Positions 48,359-59,279 of a stretch of DNA of 64,000 nucleotides are shown piece after piece. A model generated the notes under the pieces. That model had not been told where the DNA came from and searched no databases. It saw only the letters and a program-made list of their open reading frames with translations. The stretch's first letter is position 1; each line of letters opens with the position of its first letter. Origin of the DNA: Notospermus geniculatus (taxonomy: Eukaryota > Nemertea > Pilidiophora > Heteronemertea > Lineidae). A program made the translations under genes and the position numbers. The DNA is taken from NCBI GenBank assembly GCA_002633025.1, contig NMRB01000606.1, forward strand, positions 219,544 through 283,543. Reading direction: 5' to 3'.

Positions 48359-49135
48359 AATAAATCTTCAATGTATTATAAATCAATGATTTTTGTTTAT
48401 TATATGATCGGTTGCTTTATCCACCTCACAAATTTCTCTTTCCACCAAGTATATAACAAAGGTATCCTTGAGTTTTTCACCATACAGAACGATGATCAAG
48501 TTTTGACAGAAAAATTGCACGTTTATATTTCTATATTTATAAGTACAATTATGTGTATCGTAACTTCCGTTAAAAACCATCATTTTTATAATGATGATGT
48601 CATCATGACTCATACTAATTAACATAATTAACGTAATAAATATTCAATCAATAATCCAACACCCACCCATAAGCTTTATCATATCCATAACGCCCGCTTA
48701 CTACACACGCCTTTTTTTGCCAGCATAGAGGCGCATACTATATGGACATTTTTGTGCTATTTTTAGAACAGCGCAATGGAAAAATGTATTGCAACTTTGT
48801 AACTTCCGTTAAAGACACCCTACACGCTTTGACCATTTTGTGTAGGGTGTCTCAACCCGGAAGTTAAGAGTTTTCTAATATTGTCCTGGCAAAAATCGTA
48901 CTTAGAAATTTCTCTAATGTTGACCTGGCAAAAATGGTCTTTGATCATTTTGTGTAGGTTGTCTCAACCCGGAAGTTAAGAGTTTTCTAATATTGTCCTG
49001 GCAAAAATCGTACTTAGAAATTTCTCTAATGTTGTCCTGACAAATGTTTGACTTGTGGAAAATTTTAGACAATCCGTTATCTCAAAACCCCCAAAAATTG
49101 CTAATTACCCCCGAAAAAATTATCGAATCGCTTCT
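48359..49135 (+). repeat. Right copy of direct repeat, at the viral edge
   Basis: This matches 12833-13498 in the same orientation. It differs by an internal tandem duplication of ~112 bp (48837-48948 and 48949-49060) that doubles the GGTGTCTCAACCCGGAAGTT region and the TGTCCTGGCAAAA units. The similarity stops at about 49135, after CGAATCGCTTCT; to the right the sequence is host. Confidence 0.92.
48800..48866. repeat. Large hairpin, right copy
   Basis: The same stem as at 13278-13343 (GACACCCTACAC against GTGTAGGGTGTC with AACTTCCG/CGGAAGTT outside). Its loop differs at two bases (GCTTTGACC versus GTTTTGATC), so the stem is conserved while the loop drifts. Confidence 0.7.
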
Positions 49136-49209
49136 AATATTCAACCAAGGGCAGGATATCTACTAGACCAAGAAGTGAAATAAGCAGACGAAGTCCACAC
49201 CAGGAGAGA

Positions 49210-50209
49210 CTACTCAACATGAACAAGATCATCTCCGACATATTGTTTCATACACATCGCCAGTATTTCTTGATACCAACGACTTCTAAGTTTTATTACA
49301 TAGAGTACCGGAGACAGCAAGTCATTGTCTACAATATTCCCTCCACCATACAAAGCAAAAATGTTTAATATCATCGATTGATTCATCCACTCATATATGA
49401 TGCGTCCGAATTCTCGAGGAACACGTCCAATATGCACTCCGTCTTCCCTTGTCACTATCAGCGAGTAATCGTTGAAGGGACTGTTGCTCTCTCTGTCAAC
49501 ACGCATGACGCAGTTCTTCCCAACTGCCGGTTTAACACGACATCTCCGGTAACTGAAGAGTGAAGGGGTGTGAAATCATTGCATTGTTCAAAAACATTGT
49601 TGTTTTTGTCATCCCTTTTCTATTTTGACAATATCAATTGCGACCTTCATACAATCAAAACCCCCGGTCAAAACCACAGTTATGCATCACAACAGACTAA
49701 AACTATGACACTGCCGTTTGCTTTCATGCTACATTGCTTTACTGCTGCTGGATATGCAGACATAAGCCCTGTTTACACTGACAAAATATAACCGTGCCGG
49801 GACCGGTCCGAGCACGGATCGCCAAAAAAATTGCAAGTGTAAACGGGACAAGCGTGCCAAGATCGGTTCCAAATCGCTAGGATCGGTTCCAAATGCTAGT
49901 GTAAACGGGGGCAGATCGCTCGATGACGAAGTGAGCCGGGACCGGTCCGGGCACGGATCACTTTTTTCGTGACCAGTGTAAACGGGGCTATAAGGTCAGA
50001 TGGTAGAAGCCCACACACAACCGACGGCATGAGGATTGAGAACATACATTCAAACCTACCCCACCAACAAATCCAAAAATTACATACCCATATATCGTTG
50101 AAAAAAACATCACCAAATTTTCTCTCGGAGGAATGAGAAGTTCTCTTGCCTGTTCAATGAGCTCAGTATTAGATAGGACGACCGGTGGTGTTGTCAAATT
50201 AGAGGCCAT
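49210..50209 (-). CDS. Host HIRAN-domain gene, two exons
   Basis: Exon 1 (50209-50088) begins MASNLTTPP and ends at a GTATGT donor. Exon 2 (49552-49210) follows CCCTTCACTCTTCAG, and phases agree. The 154-residue product reads, across the join, GYRRCRVKPAVGKNCVMRVD and then NSPFNDYSLIV, GVHIGRVPRE. That is the HIRAN pattern (variable, R-E-x-x-N-x-D-x-x-A/S-I/L-x-V, then I-G-x-x-P-R). HIRAN domains bind single-stranded 3' DNA ends and are part of HLTF-type remodelers; stand-alone copies have less clear roles. The gene is complete and its stop lies only 75 bp from the last viral sequence. The intron carries a MITE. Confidence 0.75.
49765..49989. mobile_element. 225 bp MITE, GTTTACACTG ends
   Basis: AGCCCTGTTTACACTG at the left is matched by CAGTGTAAACGGGGCT at the right, with further pairing over GGGACCGGTCCG(A/G)GCACGGATC. 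A three-base ATA flanks both ends and may be the target duplication (PIF/Harbinger-like size). It lies in the intron of the HIRAN gene. Confidence 0.85.
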
Positions 50210-50496
50210 AATGACTAAAACGACTTTGCAGAGCTTTGAAGTAGGTAGATGCCAGAAGGTGAGCGGATTTTACTGGTACACGTTGCCGTAATATTTTTCA
50301 CGAATTCTTCCTTCAAGCTCCTCCAGTAAGTAAGTTACGCAGCAATGCTGATATGTAGAAATAGGTCATTTAAATAGGCCACTACACACAGCCAAAATGG
50401 TTAATGTCGTCCTGGGTATAACAGAAATATACCGAGGTTAAATATACGCAGGGTATATTTTTGTAGGACGACATGATGTGTGTTCCGGATAACTTA

Positions 50497-50692
50497 AAGC
50501 CTAGGTCACACTGTGGCGACTTAGACGTGCGAATCCCTGCGAATTAGAATGAAATGGTCCATGGACAATGTGCTCACCCTTTTGGACATAACAGTGCTAT
50601 GGCAAAGAGAGGTATGTTCATGGTCCATGGACCATTTCACTCTAGTTCGCGGGGATTCGCACACCTAAGTCGCCACAATGTGACCTAGGCTT
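50497..50692. mobile_element. ~196 bp MITE, AAGCCTAGGTCACA ends
   Basis: AAGCCTAGGTCACACTGTGG faces its inverse at the right end. Pairing continues through GCGACTTAG-TGCGAATCCC and GAAATGGTCCATGGAC, so the element folds almost completely. A TA lies at each side. Confidence 0.9.
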
Positions 50693-51253
50693 TATCTCGC
50701 GTTGCTACATGTAGTTAAAAATCCTTGGCCTTAATTGTCCCCAGTTGTCAAGATGCCACTTGGAGGTCAGCATCATCGTTTTGCATGCCCAGACAAGTCT
50801 TGGCCTCACCACCATGTGTTATGACCTGCCCTATTGTCAAAAGACACGCTATTTTCATTCATGTCATTCCCGGCCAAAAACTTGAAAGTGAACGGATGTG
50901 CAAAAAGTTGTCTTGGTGTTTTTGTTTTCTGAATCATTTTCGCAGGGTTTTAGGCTACATCACATAAAACAATTAGGTGAGTAGAAATTTATGTTAGTTT
51001 TCCACAAGCCCTGTTTTTTGGTTCACTAGAGTGACCATTATTGTCATCCTTGATTTTCTGTCACGGTTATTGTTCGCGGATTTTCTCAGCCATGGTATAA
51101 CATTTTGAGCTGAAATTTGCAGGGTATGATTTTTGTATAATAAATCCGTGTCTGCGTGATATTTGGCAAATGTTGCGGCCTTTTTTTAGAAATTAGCAAT
51201 TTGAGACCTTGGAAGAGGCTATTTTGGCCGTTTCCACTCTAATTTCTGAAGAA

Positions 51254-51590
51254 GAAATTTCATACTCCCATCGCTACCTTGAGACCTGGAAGTTGGCAGG
51301 GTGTCCCTTTTCAAATTCCATTTCAAAAGTCTGTTGACTTGGACCAATCAGAAGCAGGTTGACCTACATAATCAACCTCTGATTGGTCAGTCTATAAATA
51401 GGAATGATGGCATTTTGAATTTGAAATTTAGTTGAGCACAAGGCAGTAGGCTAGGCCCCTATCATGGAAGAATGCATGTGGCCTATTTTGGTGTGTGCGA
51501 GACTGTTTGAATTCGGAAATAGATTTGAAAAGGGACAGCCTGGCAACTTCCGGGGCTCAAGGTAGAGATGGGAGTATTCCCTTGATACGT
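51254..51590. repeat. Fold-back repeat with ~90 bp imperfect arms
   Basis: ATACTCCCATCGCTACCTTG and the following ~70 bases at 51261-51345 recur inverted at 51493-51590. Spacer ~150 bp. Likely an old non-autonomous element. The surrounding 50.7-51.9 kb shows no other gene. Confidence 0.7.
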
Positions 51591-51930
51591 AAATATAATA
51601 ATATACAATTGATAACAAAGCTTCTTTTCGTTGATCAGGCCGAAATAACGAGTATTTGTCATCATTTGGGAGAAAAATTACCTTGAAGCACATGTGTATG
51701 AGGCTATGGCAGCTACCATAGCTACGCGTCAGAGGTGTTTTGTCGACTGGCTTGCTTTGCGTTCATTGGATCGTGATTCATATGGAGGAGGACGAGAAGC
51801 ACTCTCGCCTCTGCCGTCATTTTGTGCGTATAAAGAATTGTGTCGTGCACTATTTAGTTTTTTAAAAGGGATTGGTAGAATTATGTTTTTAACGGTTTTT
51901 GGCCGTTACCAAGGATTCGAGAGTTTAATA

Positions 51931-52014
51931 TGACGTCAAGATATTTGTGACATCATAGGATGACGTCACGGGGATGAGTCCGTGCCGATGATGTGATGCG
52001 AGGTCATGACGTCA
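51931..52014. promoter_or_regulatory. Cluster of CRE-like TGACGTCA sites
   Basis: Exact TGACGTCA occurs at 51931, 51961 and 52007, with TGACATCA at 51948. Three exact 8-mers within 84 bp is far above chance, so a CREB/ATF-responsive element or a small repeat is likely. No adjacent gene start is evident; the next plus-strand gene begins at 52899. Confidence 0.5.
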
Positions 52015-52898
52015 TCGACCAAAGAGTGACGCAACGGTATTTGATACCATTTCATTCCATTTCATGAGTGTATGGTCTCTTCTTCCTACAAAGTGAACAT
52101 TCCTGAGTATTCACCACACTCATTGAACACAGATTAACTTTCCCACAGCGCTTCATCAACCTCTAGTGAACCATGACGCCGAAAGGCTTGATTTTACTTT
52201 CTTGTTGCCTTTTCACCATGCATGAACAACCAGGACAGGTTTAGATTAGATTTTACTTTTACACCAGATTTCATCCCATCCATCCAGTGGCTTTTTGGTA
52301 TGCGAAATAGGCCTACATTAGTTTGAATTTGGTGGTTATCCCTTTGCACAGCATTAAATGTCAATGAGATCAAAGTAAGTCTGTGTTACGATGACGTCAG
52401 CATTTTCTGCCCATCTGACAGCAGACAAGCCCTACGGCTCGAAGGGGTCGCTAATTGTAGGGGTTTGGGATAATTGGACTTGGAGTAATTGTTTTTGGAG
52501 GGCGAGAGCGGAATGAAATGAAAGCCTGTCTTCTAGGGTAGGCTGGAGAGGAAGGGCAGTGTGGCGGAGTAGGATACGGATCCAACGATCGAGACTGTGA
52601 AAACAAAAGAAAAAAAACGATGCACGTGATCATCAAAATGGCAGCGCCCGTTGATCTGGTTTTCCTGCCCATATCTGTACACCAGGGCTCATGTGAAAAT
52701 GGTGCCAGGGAGAGCGAGACTGATGATCGACATTGCATCACTCCTAAAAATATAAAAAACAACAATGCGCATGCGTGACCGTGAATGTCCTCAACTTTTT
52801 TATGTACATATAGAATTCCACGTGCTTTTCTATTTTAGGAAACAGTTTGAACTACTTTCGTCTGCGCATGAGCAGTTGATTGCGTGACATCATTCATC
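52015..52898. other. Host intergenic stretch before the chromo-barrel gene
   Basis: No convincing coding region is seen. A G/A-rich segment at 52600-52625 and several ATG-rich tracts occur. The last ~100 bp probably contain the 5' untranslated region of the gene starting at 52899. Confidence 0.4.
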
Positions 52899-53283
52899 AT
52901 GGCGCCAATTCTACGCTACCGGCAGAAACCAGCTGGTTATTATCGGGCAATTCATGCGCCCCACATTAATTTTTTCAAGACAAAATACAGCGTTTTTAGT
53001 CGCAGTCGTATCAAACATCACGAGCTTCCGAAGGATGTGTACAGAATCAAGGTTAGTGAAGAGTAATTTTGTTAAATATCTGTGGAATCATGGACTTCCA
53101 TTGTGGAATCATCTGCACTGCACTGTCACTGTGTTGTACACACTGGCACTGTGTGGGGCCCTTTGGGGTGCATCAATCTGTGCACATTCATGACATTGCA
53201 GCATCTCATCATTGTGAATGATCATTCTCCCCTCAAAAAGAGTCAATGAAGTTAGGTAGGTAGGCCCAGCTGTCAGTGGGGTA

Positions 53284-53366
<83 letters not shown>

Positions 53367-54139
53367 ATACTCTAGTAGGCTACTGGGCCTTCTGGTAGAC
53401 CACACTAGTGGCTTCTTCGGAAGCCTTGTTTAGGCCTACCGTTAGGAGGCCTGTAAACCTTGCATTGACACTTTTCACCCACCAGGAACTAATGCCTGTG
53501 GAACAACCAAACAATTGCTAGAAACAATTTAATAGGGGTTTTTGTTTTCAGGTTCTGCAAACCAGACCGAGTGATGGTTTCGTGAAAATCCATTACATTG
53601 GATGGAGTCATCGACATGATGAGTGGAAGAATCCGAATGATATTTCGGAAATCTGCCCGAACACAAGACTTATAAGCCCATCAAAACCACGCTCACGATT
53701 ACATACCTCAGCTGTGGAAAGGAATAAGTTCCTGGCGGATTTACACTATTTGATTCGCAGAAGCCTCACAGCCACGAGGAAAGACGAGGTCACAGTTAAT
53801 ATCGACATAGACTGTGAGCTGGGTGTATACGAATCGCTGTTTGGTAAACTCGGTGTCGATGGGCCGAAGTCAACGAGGATAATCAGTAATGGTGAAATTG
53901 CTATGCTTCTGAATGATGCAAGCTGGGAACGAAGGATCTTAAACAAACATGGAGACTTTGTTTTCGTTTTTGACAACACTGTCACTGTGCAGATGAGAGC
54001 TAAGCGGAGTCTCAAAGATTATGTGCTGACCCCAGAGAAGGAGTTGCGAGAACGACTAACCCAAGGCAGATCATTCGCTCGCTTCAAATTCGTCAAGGGG
54101 GAAGGAACAGGTTACGACCTTGGACTTTCACCAGTGTAA
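52899..54139 (+). CDS. Host chromo-barrel (Tudor-knot) gene, two exons
   Basis: Exon 1 (52899-53051) opens with ATGGCGCCAA, as in the paralog at 22934, and ends AAG|GTTAGT. Exon 2 (53552-54139) begins after TTTTTGTTTTCAG in phase 0. The 246-residue product has a basic N-terminus of ~50 residues. At the start of exon 2 it shows FVKIHYIGWSHRHDEWKNP, an excellent match to the chromo-barrel signature (HYxGWxxRxDEW). A second domain of ~140 residues follows. Chromo-barrels of MOF, MSL3 and Esa1 bind nucleic acid or modified histones. The intron contains an (ATG)n microsatellite. With the copy at 22934 this shows a local gene family flanking the right-hand viral segment. Confidence 0.85.
53284..53364. 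repeat. (ATG)27 microsatellite
   Basis: An uninterrupted run of 27 ATG trinucleotides lies in the intron of the chromo-barrel gene. Confidence 0.98.
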
Positions 54140-54287
54140 CTGACCAAGATGATTGAGTTTTTCCAAGCTCTGCCACAAAGAGCCTTGTATGTAGCCTATT
54201 CATGTATTGTATGTTTGTAAACCTTCGTCGTATTATGTCGCATTCGCAGCAGCAGCTCATAGATTTGATAACTTTGCATGATGGAGT

Positions 54288-56614
54288 CATGCATTCAATG
54301 CTGGTATGTTATTCCCAAGGGGCCAGACTCGAAGTTGTGAAGGGTTAAAGTAACAAGGTGAATGTTGGTGACCCTCAATTTGGCTTCAACTCCCGATTCA
54401 TATCCTTTCATCCAGGGCCAGTGGCTGGCTCCACGAAGGCCACCCTCATTCCCATCCCAAAAACAGTATTAAACTGGTCCTGAACCGCCCGAACGAGTGA
54501 GACAGCCTCGTTTTCATTTTCCCGCGCTACGCCAGCATGAATGAGCGACTGTGAATCATCACGTCACGTGATTACTATGGAATTTACTACGCGATGCTGA
54601 ATGGACAGTTGACAGCTGATTGTCTAAACAACATGGACGCCGCCAATTGACCGAGTCGAGATTTCTTCTCGATTCCGGGGAGTTTTAGAGGATAGCCTAC
54701 ATTCACGCCTAAGAGTATTAAATCCGATACGAGTGACACCATTGATGATTATGTCGGCCAGTTTGCCAGGCAACTTGGTCTTTTCTTTGAAGAAACACCA
54801 GAATTCGCTGCCGTTTCACCGGCGGGGTGGCGAGATCCGCCGCCGGCAGTGCCGAATTTTGTCACTGTTCACCCAGACCCCCCAATTCGATTTGGACTAA
54901 ACTTCGTAGAATTACTCTATTGGACACATGGAAGACATGGAGTGAGTAAAATTTTACGTTTTCGCATATTTTCAATTTATTTTTGATATTTTGTAAGGGG
55001 GTCTGCATATCTTGAAAAGTATTAAATTTCGAACTTCCATTTTCCCGCGCTACGCCAGCATGAATGAGCGACTGTGAATCATCACGTCACGTGATTACTA
55101 TGGAATTTACTACGCGATGCTGAATGGACAGTTGACAGTAGCCTGGTTCCCTGGCCACCGTCAGATGGCCATTCAGCATCGCGTAGTAAATTCCATAGTA
55201 ATCACGTGACGTGATGAGATGTGACGTCATTACACCGGGGATGCCCTGTGGCGCTCGATTCGACCAAAAAGTATAAAAATGCTTCAACGTCATAAGTGCT
55301 CGTTCTTTTCGCTAATTTTGTATGTATCAAGTGTTAATTATCTGAATATATATTTTTTAATATTGTTATTCTCGAATTGGCCCTTTTCATGTGTAGGATT
55401 AATCGATGCTATGTATCTCGAGGCCATACCCTTTCCCAGGAATTCCTGGGAAAAGAAACGGCTACTGCCTGGCCACCGTCTATGCAACGTCTCCGCAGCG
55501 CCACCTAGACGGTGGCCAGGGAACCAGGCTAAGTTGACAGCTGATTGTCTAAACAACATGGACGCCGCCAATTGACCGAGTCGAGATTTCGTCTCGATTC
55601 CGGGGAGTTTTACATTCACGCCTAAGAGTATTAAATCCGATACGAGTGACACCATTGATGATTATGTCGGCCAGTTTGCCAGGCAACTTGGTCTTTTCTC
55701 TGAAGAAACACCAGAATTCGCTGCCGTTTCACCGGCGGGGTGGCGAGATCCGCCGCCGGCAGTGCCGAATTTTGTCACTGTTCACCCAGACCCCCCAATT
55801 CGATTTGGACTAAACTTCGTAGAATTACTCTATTGGACACATGGAAGACATGGAGTGAGTAAAATTTTACGTTTTCGCATATTTTCAATTTATTTTTGAT
55901 ATTTTGTAAGGGGGTCTGCATATCTTGAAAAGTATTAAAAAGTATTAAATTTCGAACTTCCATTTTCAAGGCCTTAAAAAGTCTTAAATTTGACAATTTT
56001 TGTAAGAAGGTCATAAAAAGGTCTTAATTTTGACCTCAAGGCAATTTTGGAAAAATGTTATTGGTGTTTTTTGCGATGCTTGTGTTGTTTATTTTGGCCA
56101 GCCTGCATTCAAGTGAATACCTCAGACAGACATAAACAACCTTCTCATTCATCTCAAAACTGAGCTATTTCTTTATTATGAGCCAATTTGATAATGTCTG
56201 TGGACAATCCACAGCCTCTGGTTGGCATTTGCGACCTTTTTAGGCCACCCTTTCCCTTCTTTCACTTCTCACTTCGGCATCTTGTCTGCTGGCGCGGTTT
56301 GCAATGACCATCTAAGTGTTGGCACTCTTTGAAGGTAGCATACTGCGCATGCTCAGAAGCCAGGAGCGGACGCCGGAAGTGCCATTTTCGTGGGCGGTGA
56401 AAATGATCGGGTGCCAACTTTTGCTTGGCGGTTCAGGATGGGATGGGAATGAGGGTGGCCTTCGTGGAGCCGGCCACTGGCCCTTGATGAAAGGATATGA
56501 ATCGGGAGGTGAAGCCAAATTGAGGGTCACCAACATTCACCTTGTTACTTTAACCCTTCACAACTTCGAGTCGGGCCCCCTGGGAATAACATAGTACCAG
56601 CATTGAATGCATGC
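54288..56614. mobile_element. 2.3 kb element with ~172 bp inverted ends carrying duplicated exon-like DNA
   Basis: The ends (54288-54458 and 56440-56614) are inverted copies at over 90%. Inside are two tandem copies of a ~520 bp segment (from 54514 and from 55038), the second split by a 393 bp MITE. Each copy has a frame open to a GTGAGT donor (ending 54941 and 55854) coding, among others, DDYVGQFARQLGLF and NFVELLYWTHGRHG. They differ at one residue (F/S). This looks like a captured exon (Pack-type element) or a non-autonomous relic of a gene. No transposase domain is evident. Confidence 0.7.
55139..55531. mobile_element. 393 bp MITE with 9 bp target duplication
   Basis: Perfect ends TAGCCTGGTTCCCTGGCCAC (and inverse) with ACCGTC following. 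AGTTGACAG stands directly on both sides (55130-55138 and 55532-55540). The uninterrupted copy at 54607-54615 has this sequence once, which proves the insertion. A 9 bp duplication fits MULE-type elements. Confidence 0.93.
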
Positions 56615-56952
56615 TCACATAGCGTGAATACAGTCATGATTGCAAAAGTACATTTTGCGTACAAAAGATGTGGATGTTTCGAGAATAGCAAAAGTGTACC
56701 AAAGTTAGTGGTGAGACTTGGCATCGATCCCCAACACGTCTAGCACAGGTCTATACATGTTGGTCAAAACTACTGTGCATGGACATGAATTCATTGGATG
56801 TTTTTTTGCATGTTGCATGGAAACAGAAAACCGTTTTCAATCGAAGGTGGCATAGGGCTAGGTGAATATGGGCAAATGTCTGTAGGGTGTTGTAAGCTAA
56901 CACTCGATTGTCGTCTTCTTTTCCAGACTCACAGTAATACCATACTGACAAC

Positions 56953-58649
56953 ATGCCAAGGGTGGACAAAACGTGCCCGTTTTGCGAAAGAAAACTAAAA
57001 GGTGGTTCGTTTCCCAGACACCTAAAAGAAAGACATAAATTCACAGGGCTGGCTGCCAAACTTTACTCAAAGGATGTGCAAGTAAGTTACACATAGCCAT
57101 GATCGATGCAATAGCCTACTATGAAAATCTCCAATCTGAACTCGTATAGGAGTCAGTGAAAAAAAACGAACCACGGCCAGTCTTCCGGCTACAAGAAAAG
57201 TCGGATACACCGACACCAATTTTGGTTATACAGTGCCAATGACCAAGCCCAAAAATGACAGATATGAGGTTTTTATAGTCAATTTATTTTCCAAAAATCA
57301 AATTGAAGGTCTCAACACAAACACAGAGAGTAGATTAGATAAGATGACACAGTGTTAGTGTGGTTGTCACTGTGCAAGCCAGTTTCGAAAGTGTCTGCAA
57401 TCGGGTTGGGTTTTTTTTGTTTTAAAAAGTATTTTTTGTCTTGTGTTAGTCTTTTCTGTGGCATTTGACAATGTCTGCTTTCCAGGCTCTCGCCAGACAT
57501 CGCGCGGCTTCTGCCAAAGCGCCATCTATTGGTGAACCTACTACAAAATACCGATGCCCAGTACCTGATTGTAAGGCTGTTGTGAAAAGACTCGACAGGC
57601 ACCTCTGCAGTCAGGCACACGACATCAAGCCTGGCCATGATGATTATAGACAACTGATGGATGAAGCGAAAAAGCCGGACTACTTGATCGTATTTGGAAA
57701 TCGGTCAGATAGTGACGACAGTTCCGAGGGATCTGCTACTGATGATGGAACTAATACCGACGATGGAACCGCTTCCACCAATGGAGATGATTGCTCCAAC
57801 GGAACCGATACCGCCAATGAAACTGAAACCACCAATACAACCGATTGCGCCAATCGAACCAACACGACCCCCACCTCCAAAGAAACTGATACACCCAACG
57901 GATCCGACTGCATCAAAGGAACTGAAACTGAAACTGCTGAGAAAATTGATACCGATGGAAATGGTGCCAGTGGGAATGAGGCCAACAATGACCACGTCAT
58001 AGATTCAACCAACATGCATGACATGATGGCCAACATAACAAGTCTTGTCAAAACTGTTGTTCAAAATGAGACAGTGAAAGCAGTCGATGGATCGTTTCCA
58101 GCACCACAACCGATGCTACGATCCAATTGCGTCAATGGACCTGAAACTGAAACCGCCAACAGAACTGATAACAATGGAAATGGTGTCAGTGGGAATGATG
58201 CCAACAGAGAGCCGAACATAGATTCGTCTATCTTGAATATGCAAACAACCAACATGCATGACATGATGATGGCCAACATATCAAGTCTTGTCAAGTCTGC
58301 TATTAGAAATGAAACAATGAACACAGTCCAAGGATCGTTTCTAGCACCACAGCAGATGCAACGATCGGCTAGTGGTAAAGATAATGGCATGGGTGTCAAG
58401 ACTGTTGAGCCTGAAAAAACTGCAAAAGTGCGGCGTTTATGGCCTGAACTTCTTAGAGAAGAAGTGGCCCACGCGTTCAAGCATGAAATTGAGACTAGGT
58501 CCATCAAATTAGCAAGAGTCAGGGAGGTTCTGAAAGAGAAACAAGAACTTTTCGAATGTTTGAGAATATTTTTTCCGTCAGAGAATACAGCAGGAATAAT
58601 AAAACGCGTGTACGACCAAGTCAGGTCTGTTTACAGATATGCTAAGTAA
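56953..58649 (+). CDS. Host two-zinc-finger gene with YR-family-like ends
   Basis: Exon 1 (56953-57081) codes MPRVDKTCPFCERKL and a His pair, i.e. a C2H2 finger, and ends CAA|GTAAGT. Exon 2 (57486-58649) joins in phase 0 and codes a second finger (YRCPVPDCK ... HLCSQAH). A long Thr/Asn/Asp-rich region follows with an internal duplication of ~70 residues (TNMHDMM...SLVK...NET...GSF). The C-terminus (RRLWPELLREEV to VYDQVRSVYRYAK) is helical and Myb-like. The total is ~430 residues. The second finger closely resembles that of the tyrosine recombinase gene downstream, but this gene lacks the catalytic core. Probably a DNA-binding derivative of the same family. Confidence 0.65.
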
Positions 58650-58683
58650 ATTCATATGCACACATACATATGCATACATATGT

Positions 58684-59100
58684 GACCCTCTCTGAGAAAA
58701 CTCTCATAAGTTGCCAGGTAAAATATGGAGAAAAGGGGGGAATAGTGAAAAATATTTTTTATCAAAAATTCTCTTCTCCATTTTTCAATAATGTTTATCA
58801 CATTGAATTAGTTTTACAATTCTAAAGTGCACAAATATCACCAGAAAATGCTTTAAAATGCCCCCGATATAAGTACAGAGTAATGCCTTTTCAATTATAC
58901 CTTGCCTTCAGAAGAACTCGACAATCTCTAAACATAACCTTTTTTATGTCCAAATTTCAAAAACCCGTAACTTCAAATCTATTTAAGATACTTCGATTCC
59001 ATTTAGCATAGGTACTCAGTGAGTACAGTGGATTGGGAAAACGCAAAAAAACTGGCTCATGAAAAAAACGACGTTAGGTGTGTTTTGTCAGAGAGGGTCA
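58684..59100. mobile_element. 417 bp MITE, TGACCCTCTCTGA ends
   Basis: TGACCCTCTCTGA-GAAAACTC at the left is mirrored by the inverse of TGACCCTCTCTGACAAAACA at the right. The interior is A/T-rich and non-coding. It separates the zinc-finger gene from the recombinase exons. Confidence 0.8.
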
Positions 59101-59279
59101 AATATTTCTTGAACTACTCGGTATCAGGTGTCAAAGCTATGAAAGACTAAAAGACAGTATTATCTTATTTGCACTGATCCAAGTAGTCAGGTAGGCAGAT
59201 GGACAGACAGAAGGCAGGGGCAAAGAATACTTATTGTTTAGGTATTTATTCGAAAATGTGGACTATTTTTATTTAACAG

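Noticed and set aside
1-49135. piggyBac-herpesvirus fusion (Teratorn-type) or other virus-encoded integrase
   Set aside because: No transposase or integrase frame is found within the viral block. The tyrosine recombinase at 59280-62033 is spliced and lies 10 kb outside it.
51970-51995. GATGAGTCCGTG resembles the core of a hammerhead ribozyme
   Set aside because: The required CTGATGA start is changed and the closing GGAC-GAAA strand is missing, so the core cannot form.
53109-53405. Poly-isoleucine ORF
   Set aside because: It is only the reverse reading of the (ATG)n microsatellite.
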